Shown here: in pieces, positions 35,750 to 42,759 of the stretch | Layout: every line of letters starts with the position of its first letter | How positions within the stretch are numbered: position 1 is the stretch's first letter | Origin: Chthonomonadia bacterium | GTDB taxonomy: Bacteria > Armatimonadota > HRBIN16 | Assembly (NCBI GenBank): GCA_013314755.1 | Contig: JABUFA010000031.1 | Location: forward strand, 1-45,123 | Length of the DNA stretch: 45,123 nucleotides | Direction: 5' to 3' | The notes under the pieces: generated by a model | What the model saw: the letters and a program-made list of their open reading frames with translations, nothing else | Databases searched by the model: none | What the model was told of the DNA's origin: nothing | Translations under genes and position numbers: made by a program

Positions 35750-37114
35750 ATGGCGGAGTATTTCAACCTGCCCATGCTGGGGCAGACGATGGAAGAAGGC
35801 ACTATCACGAAGTGGCTGAAGGCAGAGGGCGACTATATCCGTCGTGGCGACATCATCGCGGAAGTGATGACGGACAAAGCGAATCTGGAGGTAGACGCTA
35901 CCTTCGAGGGCTATCTGCGCAAGATTCTGGTAGCGGAAGGTGAGACGGTTCCCGTCAATGCACCCATCGCGATTGTGAGCAAAACCCCCGATGAGGACAT
36001 ATCCGCGCTGTTGACCGCAGGCGCCGCTCCCACGCCACAGCCTGCCGAAGCGAAGGCAGAAGTCAAACAGCCCGAGCCTGTACGCGCCGTGCCTATCGCA
36101 GAGGCATCCACCGCAGCCGAAGAACGCCTGTTCATCAGCCCCCGAGCGCGTCGGCTGGCACAGGAAAAGGGCGTGCCCCTGCAGGCACTAGCGGGAAGAG
36201 GTTCCGGACCGCAGGGGCGCATTTTGGAGCGCGATGTGGAGAGCGTCTGGCAGGAGCTGTCCGCCGCCCGACCTCGCGTCACACCGCTGGCGGAGAAGGT
36301 GGCGGCAGAAGCGGGCGTGGATGTTTCGGCGGTAGCGGGCACGGGCGTTGGCGGACGGGTGACCAAAGAGGACGTGATGCGGGCGACTGTGCCGCCTGCG
36401 CCGAAACCTGCGGAGGTATCCGCCGGGGCGCAGGTGGTCAAGCTGGCTGGCTTGCGCAAGCTGGTGGCGGAGAACGTGGTGAAGGGCTTCTTCTCCGCGC
36501 CGCCGGTGACGCTGGTTGCCGAGGTGGATATGACCGCCTGCGTGGCGTTGCGTGAGCAGCTTCTGCCGGAGGTGGAGAAGGCATACGGCACTCGCCTGAC
36601 CTATACCGACCTGATTGTGAAGGCAACCGCCCGCGCCCTGCGCGAGTTCCCCATGATGAACTCCACCCTGCGCGAGAACGAAATCGTGCTTCATCCCGAG
36701 GTCAATATCGGTGTGGCAGTGGCGGTGGAGGATGGCTTGCTGGTTCCCGTAGTCAAATCGGCGGACCGCAAAACGCTGGGCGAGGTATCGCAGGAGCTTC
36801 GTGAGCTGGCAGAACGCGCCCGCGCCGGCAAAAGCACCCCCGAAGACCTGTCCGGCGGTACGTTCACCATCACCAATCTCGGCGCGTATGAGGTGGAAAT
36901 GTTCAACCCAGTGCTGGTGCCCGGGCAGACGGGCATTCTGGGCGTTGGGCGCATCGCCGAGAAGCCTGCAGTACGCGATGGGCAGGTGGTGGCACGGCAT
37001 CTGATGAACCTCTGCCTGACGTTTGACCATCGGGTGCTGGACGGCGCGCCCGCAGCGCGTTTCCTGCAGAGAGTGAAGCAGTTGCTGGAGACACCATTGC
37101 TAATCATGGTGTAA
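35750..37114 (+). CDS. 2-oxo acid dehydrogenase E2 acyltransferase with two subunit-binding domains
   Basis: This 454-residue E2 subunit has one lipoyl domain (lipoylated Lys K43 in MTDKANLEV). Pro/Ala-rich linkers separate two peripheral-subunit-binding domains (about 129-166 and 178-211). The C-terminal catalytic core has the active-site motif HRVLDG (427-432). It transfers an acyl group to CoA in a pyruvate, branched-chain or similar dehydrogenase complex. AGGAGGAAAGG precedes the ATG. E1 and E3 genes are not in the window. Two binding domains are more than the usual one and may bind E1 and E3 separately. A strong terminator follows. Confidence 0.92.
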   Translation: MAEYFNLPMLGQTMEEGTITKWLKAEGDYIRRGDIIAEVMTDKANLEVDATFEGYLRKILVAEGETVPVNAPIAIVSKTPDEDISALLTAGAAPTPQPAEAKAEVKQPEPVRAVPIAEASTAAEERLFISPRARRLAQEKGVPLQALAGRGSGPQGRILERDVESVWQELSAARPRVTPLAEKVAAEAGVDVSAVAGTGVGGRVTKEDVMRATVPPAPKPAEVSAGAQVVKLAGLRKLVAENVVKGFFSAPPVTLVAEVDMTACVALREQLLPEVEKAYGTRLTYTDLIVKATARALREFPMMNSTLRENEIVLHPEVNIGVAVAVEDGLLVPVVKSADRKTLGEVSQELRELAERARAGKSTPEDLSGGTFTITNLGAYEVEMFNPVLVPGQTGILGVGRIAEKPAVRDGQVVARHLMNLCLTFDHRVLDGAPAARFLQRVKQLLETPLLIMV

Positions 37115-37120
37115 GTAACA

Positions 37121-37149
37121 GCCCCTCCGCAAGCGGAGGGGCTTATATT
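37121..37149 (+). terminator. Intrinsic terminator after the E2 gene
   Basis: A 10-base GC-rich stem GCCCCTCCGC/GCGGAGGGGC around AA is followed by TTATATT. It closes the kinase-E2 unit and lies before the URO-D-like gene. Confidence 0.8.
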
Positions 37150-37163
37150 GGGGGAGGCTGTCG

Positions 37164-38273
37164 ATGACTTTTCGCGAGATGAACCTGCGCGTGTTTCGCG
37201 GTGAACCGTTGCCGCATGTATTCTTCCAACCCCGCCTAGAGCCATGGTATGCCTGGCACAAGCAGTTTGGCAAACTACCCCCGCGCTACCGCGACATGAG
37301 CCTGCTGGACCTGATAGATGACCTGAAGGTCTCTATGCGGTATGTGCACTACTATACCGGGATGCCCGACCCCGTTGTGCGCCGGTTTGATCCAAAAGTG
37401 CGCATTCGCCAGCACTTTGGAGACGAGGAGGGCTATGTAGCTTTTGAAACGCCCTTTGGAGATTTAACCGAGCGCTATACCCGCACGGTTGACCAGACCT
37501 GGCGCACAACACAGTTTGCGGTCAGAACCCCTGATGACCTGCGTGCCCTGCGCTGGCTCTACCAGCATACCACCTACCACTTTTCCCCTGAAAACTTCCA
37601 GCAGGGGAGCGAGTTTATGGGTGAGCGCGGCGAGCCGCAGTTCTGGGTTCCCAAAAGCCCCTATCAAGCACTGGCGCAAATCTGGATGCGACTGGAAGAC
37701 CTGATTTACGCACTGGCAGATTGTCCACAGGTTGTCGAGGAGACCATGCAGGCGATTGATGAGTCCTACGATCCGTTGTACGAAGAGATTATCGCCAGTG
37801 GCATGGTGCACATTGTGAACTTCGGGGAGAACATTCACGATAGTCTGCTGTCGCCGCGCTACTTCGAGCGGTATCTCATCCCCTTCTGGGAGAAGCGCAG
37901 CGGGCAATTGCGAAAAGCTGGCATCTTCACGCATGTGCACATTGACGGCTACTTCCGCTCACTCCTGCCGTATTTGAAGCACCTTCCATTTGACGGTCTG
38001 GAGGCATTGACGCCACTGCCGCAGGGGGACGTTTCCCCTGAAGAGATGAAGGAGCATATGGGCGACAAGGTGCTTCTGGACGGCATTCCCGCCATCCTGT
38101 TCCTGCCGCCTTTCACTCGTGAGCAGGTGATGGAGATGGTCGAGAAGCTGGTCAAGCTGTTCCATCCACGCCTGGTGCTGGGCATATCAGACGAACTGCC
38201 CGAGGGCGGCGGCGAGGAACCGATTGAGCGCGTGCGCATGGTGGCGGAATGGTGTCTGGCGCACAAAGCGTAG
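37164..38273 (+). CDS. Uroporphyrinogen decarboxylase-fold protein (URO-D superfamily)
   Basis: This 369-residue protein has the URO-D-type barrel, shared by true HemE and by methyl-transfer proteins such as MtaA. Supported stretches are LYEEIIASGMVHIVNFGENIH, a strand-loop FTHVHIDGYFRSLLPYLK and the late GDKVLLDGIPAILF. HemE substrate Arg and Asp motifs are not clear, so heme synthesis is not assigned. Many such proteins in Armatimonadota and Planctomycetota have unknown, probably one-carbon or sugar-acid-related, roles. Its own promoter is likely, because a terminator precedes it. GGGGGAGG lies before the ATG. The stop is one base from the convergent M20 stop. Confidence 0.8.
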   Translation: MTFREMNLRVFRGEPLPHVFFQPRLEPWYAWHKQFGKLPPRYRDMSLLDLIDDLKVSMRYVHYYTGMPDPVVRRFDPKVRIRQHFGDEEGYVAFETPFGDLTERYTRTVDQTWRTTQFAVRTPDDLRALRWLYQHTTYHFSPENFQQGSEFMGERGEPQFWVPKSPYQALAQIWMRLEDLIYALADCPQVVEETMQAIDESYDPLYEEIIASGMVHIVNFGENIHDSLLSPRYFERYLIPFWEKRSGQLRKAGIFTHVHIDGYFRSLLPYLKHLPFDGLEALTPLPQGDVSPEEMKEHMGDKVLLDGIPAILFLPPFTREQVMEMVEKLVKLFHPRLVLGISDELPEGGGEEPIERVRMVAEWCLAHKA

Positions 38274-38274
38274 G

Positions 38275-39396
38275 TTAACCTTCCGCCACCCGGCGCACAA
38301 TCTCCAGAACCCAGCGGGCGGTCTTCTCGAGGTCGGAGATGCGACAGCACTCGTTGTGTGTATGCACTTTGTCCATGCCGGTACTGAGCACGACGGTGGG
38401 GATGCCTTTGGCGTTGTACACGTTGGCGTCGCTTCCGCCACCTGCCAGCTTTGCCTCGTAGGGAAGCCCCAGCGCCAGCGCACTCTCGCGGGCGATGCGA
38501 ACCACCGGAGCGTCCTCTGACAGGCGGTAGGCTTCGTAATGGCGAGAGGTTTCAATTTCCGCCTGTGCGCCCATCGCCTCCGCCTCCTCGCGGAAGCAGG
38601 CTATCATGTGCTGTATCTGCGCTTCCAGCTTCTGCAGGTTGTGGCTGCGTGCTTCGGCGCGAATCTCCACCTCCGGGCACACCACATTGGTCGCCTGCCC
38701 GCCGTGGAACGTGCCGATATTGGCGGTGGTTTCCTCATCGATGCGCCCCAGCTTCATGCGGGCGATGGCACGAGAAGCTGCCACAATCGCGCTAATGCCC
38801 TGTTCAGGAGCTGCGCCGGCGTGCGCGGCGCGTCCAATCACGCGTACCGTCAGATGGTCATGTGTGGGAGCGCCAACCACCACCCTGCCGACAGGCGGAC
38901 CCGTGTCCAGCACGAATCCCATCGTGGCGTTGATGCGTTCAAGGGGCAGGTGCTTTGCACCCAACAACCCGATTTCCTCCGCCACACTCAGCAAAAGCCA
39001 GATTTCGCCGTGCGGCAGGTTGTTCTCGACGATGCATTCTATCGCTTCCAGCAGGGGAGCCAGCCCCGCTTTGTCGTCCGCTCCCAGGATGGAGGTACCG
39101 TCGGTGCGAATCAGGTCGTCTTCCACGATAACCTGCACGTTCGGGTTTGGCTCCACCGTGTCGAAGTGCGCGCTGAAGAAGATTGGCGGTACACCCGGTA
39201 CGTTTGCGGGCAGGCGGGCTATCACATTGTCGGCGTTGCCGCCAATCTTTTCGCCAGCATTGTCTCGCCGGACCTCCAGCCCCAGCCTGTGCAGGCGCGG
39301 AAGTACGGCATCGATCACCTCCGCCTCCTGTTTGGGCGGGCTGTTGATACGGCACAGCGCAAGAAAGTCATCCACCAGTCGTTGGGTATGAACCAC
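38275..39396 (-). CDS. M20-family metallopeptidase, PepT-like
   Basis: This 373-residue protein has the M20 zinc site: FFSAHFDTVEP, GADDKAGLA, the catalytic AEEIGLLGA, FVLDTGPP and the late KVHTHNECC His. The dimerisation domain (about 170-290) is present. PepT-like enzymes remove N-terminal residues from short peptides. The frame runs on to 39543, but GAGGGGG about eight bases before GTG 39396 gives the natural start, 11 bases after the SIS gene. It is the last gene of the trpS operon. Confidence 0.88.
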   Translation of the reverse strand: MVHTQRLVDDFLALCRINSPPKQEAEVIDAVLPRLHRLGLEVRRDNAGEKIGGNADNVIARLPANVPGVPPIFFSAHFDTVEPNPNVQVIVEDDLIRTDGTSILGADDKAGLAPLLEAIECIVENNLPHGEIWLLLSVAEEIGLLGAKHLPLERINATMGFVLDTGPPVGRVVVGAPTHDHLTVRVIGRAAHAGAAPEQGISAIVAASRAIARMKLGRIDEETTANIGTFHGGQATNVVCPEVEIRAEARSHNLQKLEAQIQHMIACFREEAEAMGAQAEIETSRHYEAYRLSEDAPVVRIARESALALGLPYEAKLAGGGSDANVYNAKGIPTVVLSTGMDKVHTHNECCRISDLEKTARWVLEIVRRVAEG

Positions 39397-39407
39397 AGGA
39401 CACCCCC

Positions 39408-40454
39408 TCAGCGTGTGATGGTGATTTTGCTCAGCCCCCGAGGACGGTCGGGGTCGTAGCCGCGTGTCTCCGACAGGTGGAACGCGAACAGCTGACCGAC
39501 CACGATGTACACCAGCGGGCTGATACGTTCGGCAATATCGCACGGCAGAACCACCATGCGGGTGGCTAACCGAAGGATTTCAGGGTTACATGAAACCACC
39601 ACAATCTCGGCTCCGCGCTCGCGCAGTTTCGCAGTGAGCTGAAGCATGGTGGCATAGGCGTTGCCGTTCGGCGCGTACACGAAGCAGGGAAAGCCCGTAT
39701 CCACCACCGCGATAGGTCCGTGCAGGAAGTCAGCGGCGGAATAGGCACGGGCAATCACGTAGCCCGTCTCCATCATCTTCAGGGCGGCTTCGTGAGCGGT
39801 ACAGAAGTTATAGCCGCGCGACAGCACCATGCAGGCGGTCATATAGCGGTATCGCTCCGCAAGCAGTTCTATCTCCTCTTCCATCGCCAGCACCTGCTCC
39901 ATGCCCTGCACCGCCTGCTCCAGGTCTTCACCGATGCGCGGCCTGCCCACCAGGGCATCCACCAGCAGGGCGATGTTTGCCAGTGTGGCGGTGTAGGTCT
40001 TGGTTGCGGCGACACTGCGTTCCTCGCCTGCGTGGCAAAGCAGCACATGTTCTGCCACCTGTGCCAGCTCGGAACTGGGGTCATTGGTAATCGCAGCGGT
40101 TAGCGCACCCGCCGCCCGCGCCGCAGAGACCACCTCCACCACGTCCTGTGCTTTGCCCGACTGGCTGATTCCAAGAACCAGCGCACGCGAGACGTTCAAC
40201 TGTCCGCCGTACAGGGTAAAGATAGAGGGCGCAGCTGAGGCGACGGGGATGCCCGCCTCTATCTCCAGACGATACTTGGTGTAAAGCGCGGCGTTGTCCG
40301 AGGTACCACGAGCACTGATCATCGCGAACTGGACGCCTCTATCGCGGATAGCCTGCGCCAGTGCCTGCGCCGGGCGCACTCCCTTTTCCGCGACGGTGCG
40401 TATCACGTCCGGCTGTTCGTGTATTTCGCGATGCATGTGATGTTGTTCTGCCAT
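39408..40454 (-). CDS. SIS-domain protein, glucosamine-6-phosphate deaminase II/GlmS-isomerase-like
   Basis: This 348-residue protein has two SIS domains and no glutaminase domain. The first holds ARGTSDNAALYTKY and LGISQSGKAQDV, the Ser-rich phosphosugar loop. The second holds RGYNFCTAHEAALKMMETGYV and DFLHGPIA. Such stand-alone GlmS-isomerase-like proteins include NagB-II deaminases and AgaS isomerases, which act on amino-sugar phosphates. HREIHEQPDVI at the start is typical of this group. GGAGGAG lies about nine bases upstream. It sits between the acetyltransferase and the M20 peptidase, which fits use of amino sugars and peptides, perhaps from peptidoglycan. Confidence 0.87.
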   Translation of the reverse strand: MAEQHHMHREIHEQPDVIRTVAEKGVRPAQALAQAIRDRGVQFAMISARGTSDNAALYTKYRLEIEAGIPVASAAPSIFTLYGGQLNVSRALVLGISQSGKAQDVVEVVSAARAAGALTAAITNDPSSELAQVAEHVLLCHAGEERSVAATKTYTATLANIALLVDALVGRPRIGEDLEQAVQGMEQVLAMEEEIELLAERYRYMTACMVLSRGYNFCTAHEAALKMMETGYVIARAYSAADFLHGPIAVVDTGFPCFVYAPNGNAYATMLQLTAKLRERGAEIVVVSCNPEILRLATRMVVLPCDIAERISPLVYIVVGQLFAFHLSETRGYDPDRPRGLSKITITR

Positions 40455-40472
40455 CTTCTCTGCTCCTCCAGT

Positions 40473-41648
40473 CTAGAACCCGTCCCATTCCCAGTATATC
40501 GCAGGTTGTCGGGGGAAAAGCACGTTCAGCAGAGCGCGGGTTTGCGGCGGCATCGGATGCGGCAGCTCTTCTGCTCCTACCAGTCCGAAAACCAGCCCCA
40601 ACAACTGCGCCTGCGTTAGTATCACCTCCGGCAGGGCGTTCGCATCTCGCACCACGCCGTCACCGGTGGCTCTCAGCCCGACCGTTCCCGATTGCAGGCG
40701 GAGGCGTACTGTTCCTTTCGCTCCCACCGTTTGCACGCGCCACGACAGTTCGGGCAGAAGCTTGTTTATCAGGGGCTGAAGGCGTATCACTCTTACCATC
40801 GGCGCGTGCTCGTACCAGACAAAACGGTGGAAAAGATTGCGCACCACGTTCATCAACACGTGGTCGCGCGGAATCTGCAGGCGAGCATGTGTGACCTGTC
40901 GCTCGGATGCCAGCCGTGCCACATGCAGTATCAGCGGAAAGACACATTCGCTGTAAGCAGGTAGCCAGCCAACCTCTATGATGGAGAGCCTGTCGCCTAT
41001 CGGTGCGACGATGTAGCCCACCAGCTTGCCTGCCGCTTCCGCCACGAATACTCCATCGGGAGTGCGTTCGTCCCAGCCCGTCCATCCGCGCAGGTAGGCA
41101 GGGGAACGCACTACCGTTAGGCTGCGCCCGGCATTGCACTGCTCGTAGCAAGCGCACAGTGCCTCCAGGTCAGCGTCGGCGAGCGGGCGGATACGGTATC
41201 CTCCTTCGGGCTCAGGCAATTCCGGGCGTATTTCGGCGGACATCACCTGCACCGGCGCGCTTTCCCAGCCCAGACGGGCGTAGAAGCCGTGAATGCCTGT
41301 GAAGAGCATGGAGAAATCAAAGCCTTCGTTTTCCATGACGGTGATGGCGTCGCGCAGAAGCTGGGTGGAGTAGCCTTTCGAGCGGTAGGCGGGCACTGTG
41401 CCCACGTTGGCGATGCCCCCCAGCGTCAGCGTCACCTGTCCGACGCGCACCTCGCGCCGCACAATCTGCACGGCAGACACCATCCGCGTGCCTTCGAACG
41501 CACAGCGGGTGTACTCGGGATGAAACCAGGGGTCGCCCGTGAAGTACTTGCGGAAATATTCGCGGGGCGTGTCTTCGAAGGCGGCGTCCCACACGTCCAG
41601 ACACGCCTCGAACTCATCAGGGCGAATAGCCCGAAAAGTCACCTCCAT
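40473..41648 (-). CDS. Eis-like GNAT N-acetyltransferase with SCP2-like C-terminus
   Basis: This 391-residue protein has a GNAT N-domain with the acetyl-CoA loop TVPAYRSKGYSTQLL and the FYARLGWE motif. A second GNAT-like domain (about 160-280) and a C-terminal SCP2-like lipid/sterol-carrier domain (about 290-391) follow. This three-part layout is that of Eis-family acetyltransferases, which acetylate amines of various molecules, including aminoglycosides in some species. The substrate here is unknown. GGAG overlapping the trpS end lies just upstream. It follows trpS after 4 bases. Confidence 0.85.
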   Translation of the reverse strand: MEVTFRAIRPDEFEACLDVWDAAFEDTPREYFRKYFTGDPWFHPEYTRCAFEGTRMVSAVQIVRREVRVGQVTLTLGGIANVGTVPAYRSKGYSTQLLRDAITVMENEGFDFSMLFTGIHGFYARLGWESAPVQVMSAEIRPELPEPEGGYRIRPLADADLEALCACYEQCNAGRSLTVVRSPAYLRGWTGWDERTPDGVFVAEAAGKLVGYIVAPIGDRLSIIEVGWLPAYSECVFPLILHVARLASERQVTHARLQIPRDHVLMNVVRNLFHRFVWYEHAPMVRVIRLQPLINKLLPELSWRVQTVGAKGTVRLRLQSGTVGLRATGDGVVRDANALPEVILTQAQLLGLVFGLVGAEELPHPMPPQTRALLNVLFPRQPAIYWEWDGF

Positions 41649-41652
41649 GCTT

Positions 41653-42633
41653 TTACTCCAGATGCATTGCTGAGCGCACGTCTTTCATGGTCTCTTGGGC
41701 GACCGCACGCGCCTTTTCCGCGCCCTCCTTCAGGATTCGCTCCAGCTCGCCAGCCTTTGCCAGCAGTTCCTGTCGCCGTTGCCGCAGGGGGTCTAAGGCG
41801 GTGTTCAGATTGCCCGCTAACTGCATCTTGCAGTCCACACAACCGCGCTGTCCAGCCCGGCACTCCGCTTCAATGGTGGCGGACTCCTCTTTACTGTATA
41901 TCAGATGCAGGGCAAACACCACACATCCTTCGGGATGTCCGGGGTCGTTTTTGCGAATCTTTTGGGGGTCGGTAAACGCCCGTTTCACCTTCTGGGTCAC
42001 GGTCTGGGCGTCGTCGGAGAGGTAGATGGCGTTATCGTAGGACTTGCTCATCTTGCGCCCGTCCAGCCCGGGTACTCGCGCGGCAGGAGTCAGCAGTGCC
42101 TGTGGCTCAGGGAAGACCTCGCCGTACAGGTAGTTGAACCGGCGGGCGATTTCGCGCGTGAGCTCCAGATGGGGCAGCTGGTCTTCGCCAACGGGCACGA
42201 CCGCCGCTTTGTAGATGAGAATGTCCGCCGCCTGCAGGACGGGATAGCCCAGCAAGCCGTAGGATACCGATTCGATCTGCAGGTTCTCGCGCTTCTCCTT
42301 GTAGGTAGGTACCCGCTCCAGCCAGCCCAGCGGTGTAATCATGGAGAAAAGCAGATGCAGTTCCGCGTGCTCCTTCACGTGCGATTGCACGAAGATAGCG
42401 CACTTTTCGGGGTCCAGTCCGGCAGCGATATAGTCAATCGCCACCTCGCGCACGTTGTGCGGTATCTCTTCGGTGCGTTCGGCAAGCGTGGTGAGCGCGT
42501 GCCAGTCCACAATGCAGAAATAGGAGTCATACTGGTCCTGCAGTTGCACCCAGTTGCGCAGTGCGCCTTCCAGGTTACCGAGGTGCAGAACCCCCGTGGG
42601 TTGCATTCCGCTGAGAAGGCGGGGCTTAGCCAT
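41653..42633 (-). CDS. trpS: Tryptophanyl-tRNA synthetase
   Basis: This 326-residue class I synthetase charges tRNA-Trp. It has the ATP signature LHLGNLEG (in place of HIGH) near the N-terminus and KMSKSYDNAI in the middle, with GEDQLPHLELTREIARRFN between. The C-terminal helical anticodon-binding part is complete. It is first in a four-gene minus-strand operon with the Eis-like, SIS and M20 genes. GGGAGGTAACG precedes the ATG. Confidence 0.95.
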   Translation of the reverse strand: MAKPRLLSGMQPTGVLHLGNLEGALRNWVQLQDQYDSYFCIVDWHALTTLAERTEEIPHNVREVAIDYIAAGLDPEKCAIFVQSHVKEHAELHLLFSMITPLGWLERVPTYKEKRENLQIESVSYGLLGYPVLQAADILIYKAAVVPVGEDQLPHLELTREIARRFNYLYGEVFPEPQALLTPAARVPGLDGRKMSKSYDNAIYLSDDAQTVTQKVKRAFTDPQKIRKNDPGHPEGCVVFALHLIYSKEESATIEAECRAGQRGCVDCKMQLAGNLNTALDPLRQRRQELLAKAGELERILKEGAEKARAVAQETMKDVRSAMHLE

Positions 42634-42674
42634 AGAGCGTCGTTACCTCCCAGGATACAGGTTAACCACACGCC

Positions 42675-42704
42675 ATTATAACGGAAGGGGCAACCCGTGC
42701 GCAA
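42675..42704 (-). promoter_or_regulatory. Promoter of the trpS operon
   Basis: On the minus strand this reads TTGCGC, 18 bases, TATAAT, with start near 42668 and a 35-base leader. No T-box-like leader can fit in so short a region. Confidence 0.65.
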
Positions 42705-42723
42705 GGGCAATCGCGCTGTTCGG

Positions 42724-42753
42724 TTGACAACCTGTCCCCGCCACCCGCATAAT
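42724..42753 (+). promoter_or_regulatory. Promoter giving a probably leaderless helicase mRNA
   Basis: TTGACA, 18 bases, CATAAT. The expected transcription start falls on the A of ATG 42760, so the message would begin at the start codon. No ribosome site precedes that ATG. Confidence 0.65.
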
Positions 42754-42759
42754 ACAGGC

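Noticed and set aside
37164-38273. hemE (uroporphyrinogen decarboxylase) proper
   Set aside because: Clear HemE substrate motifs are missing and no heme genes are near.
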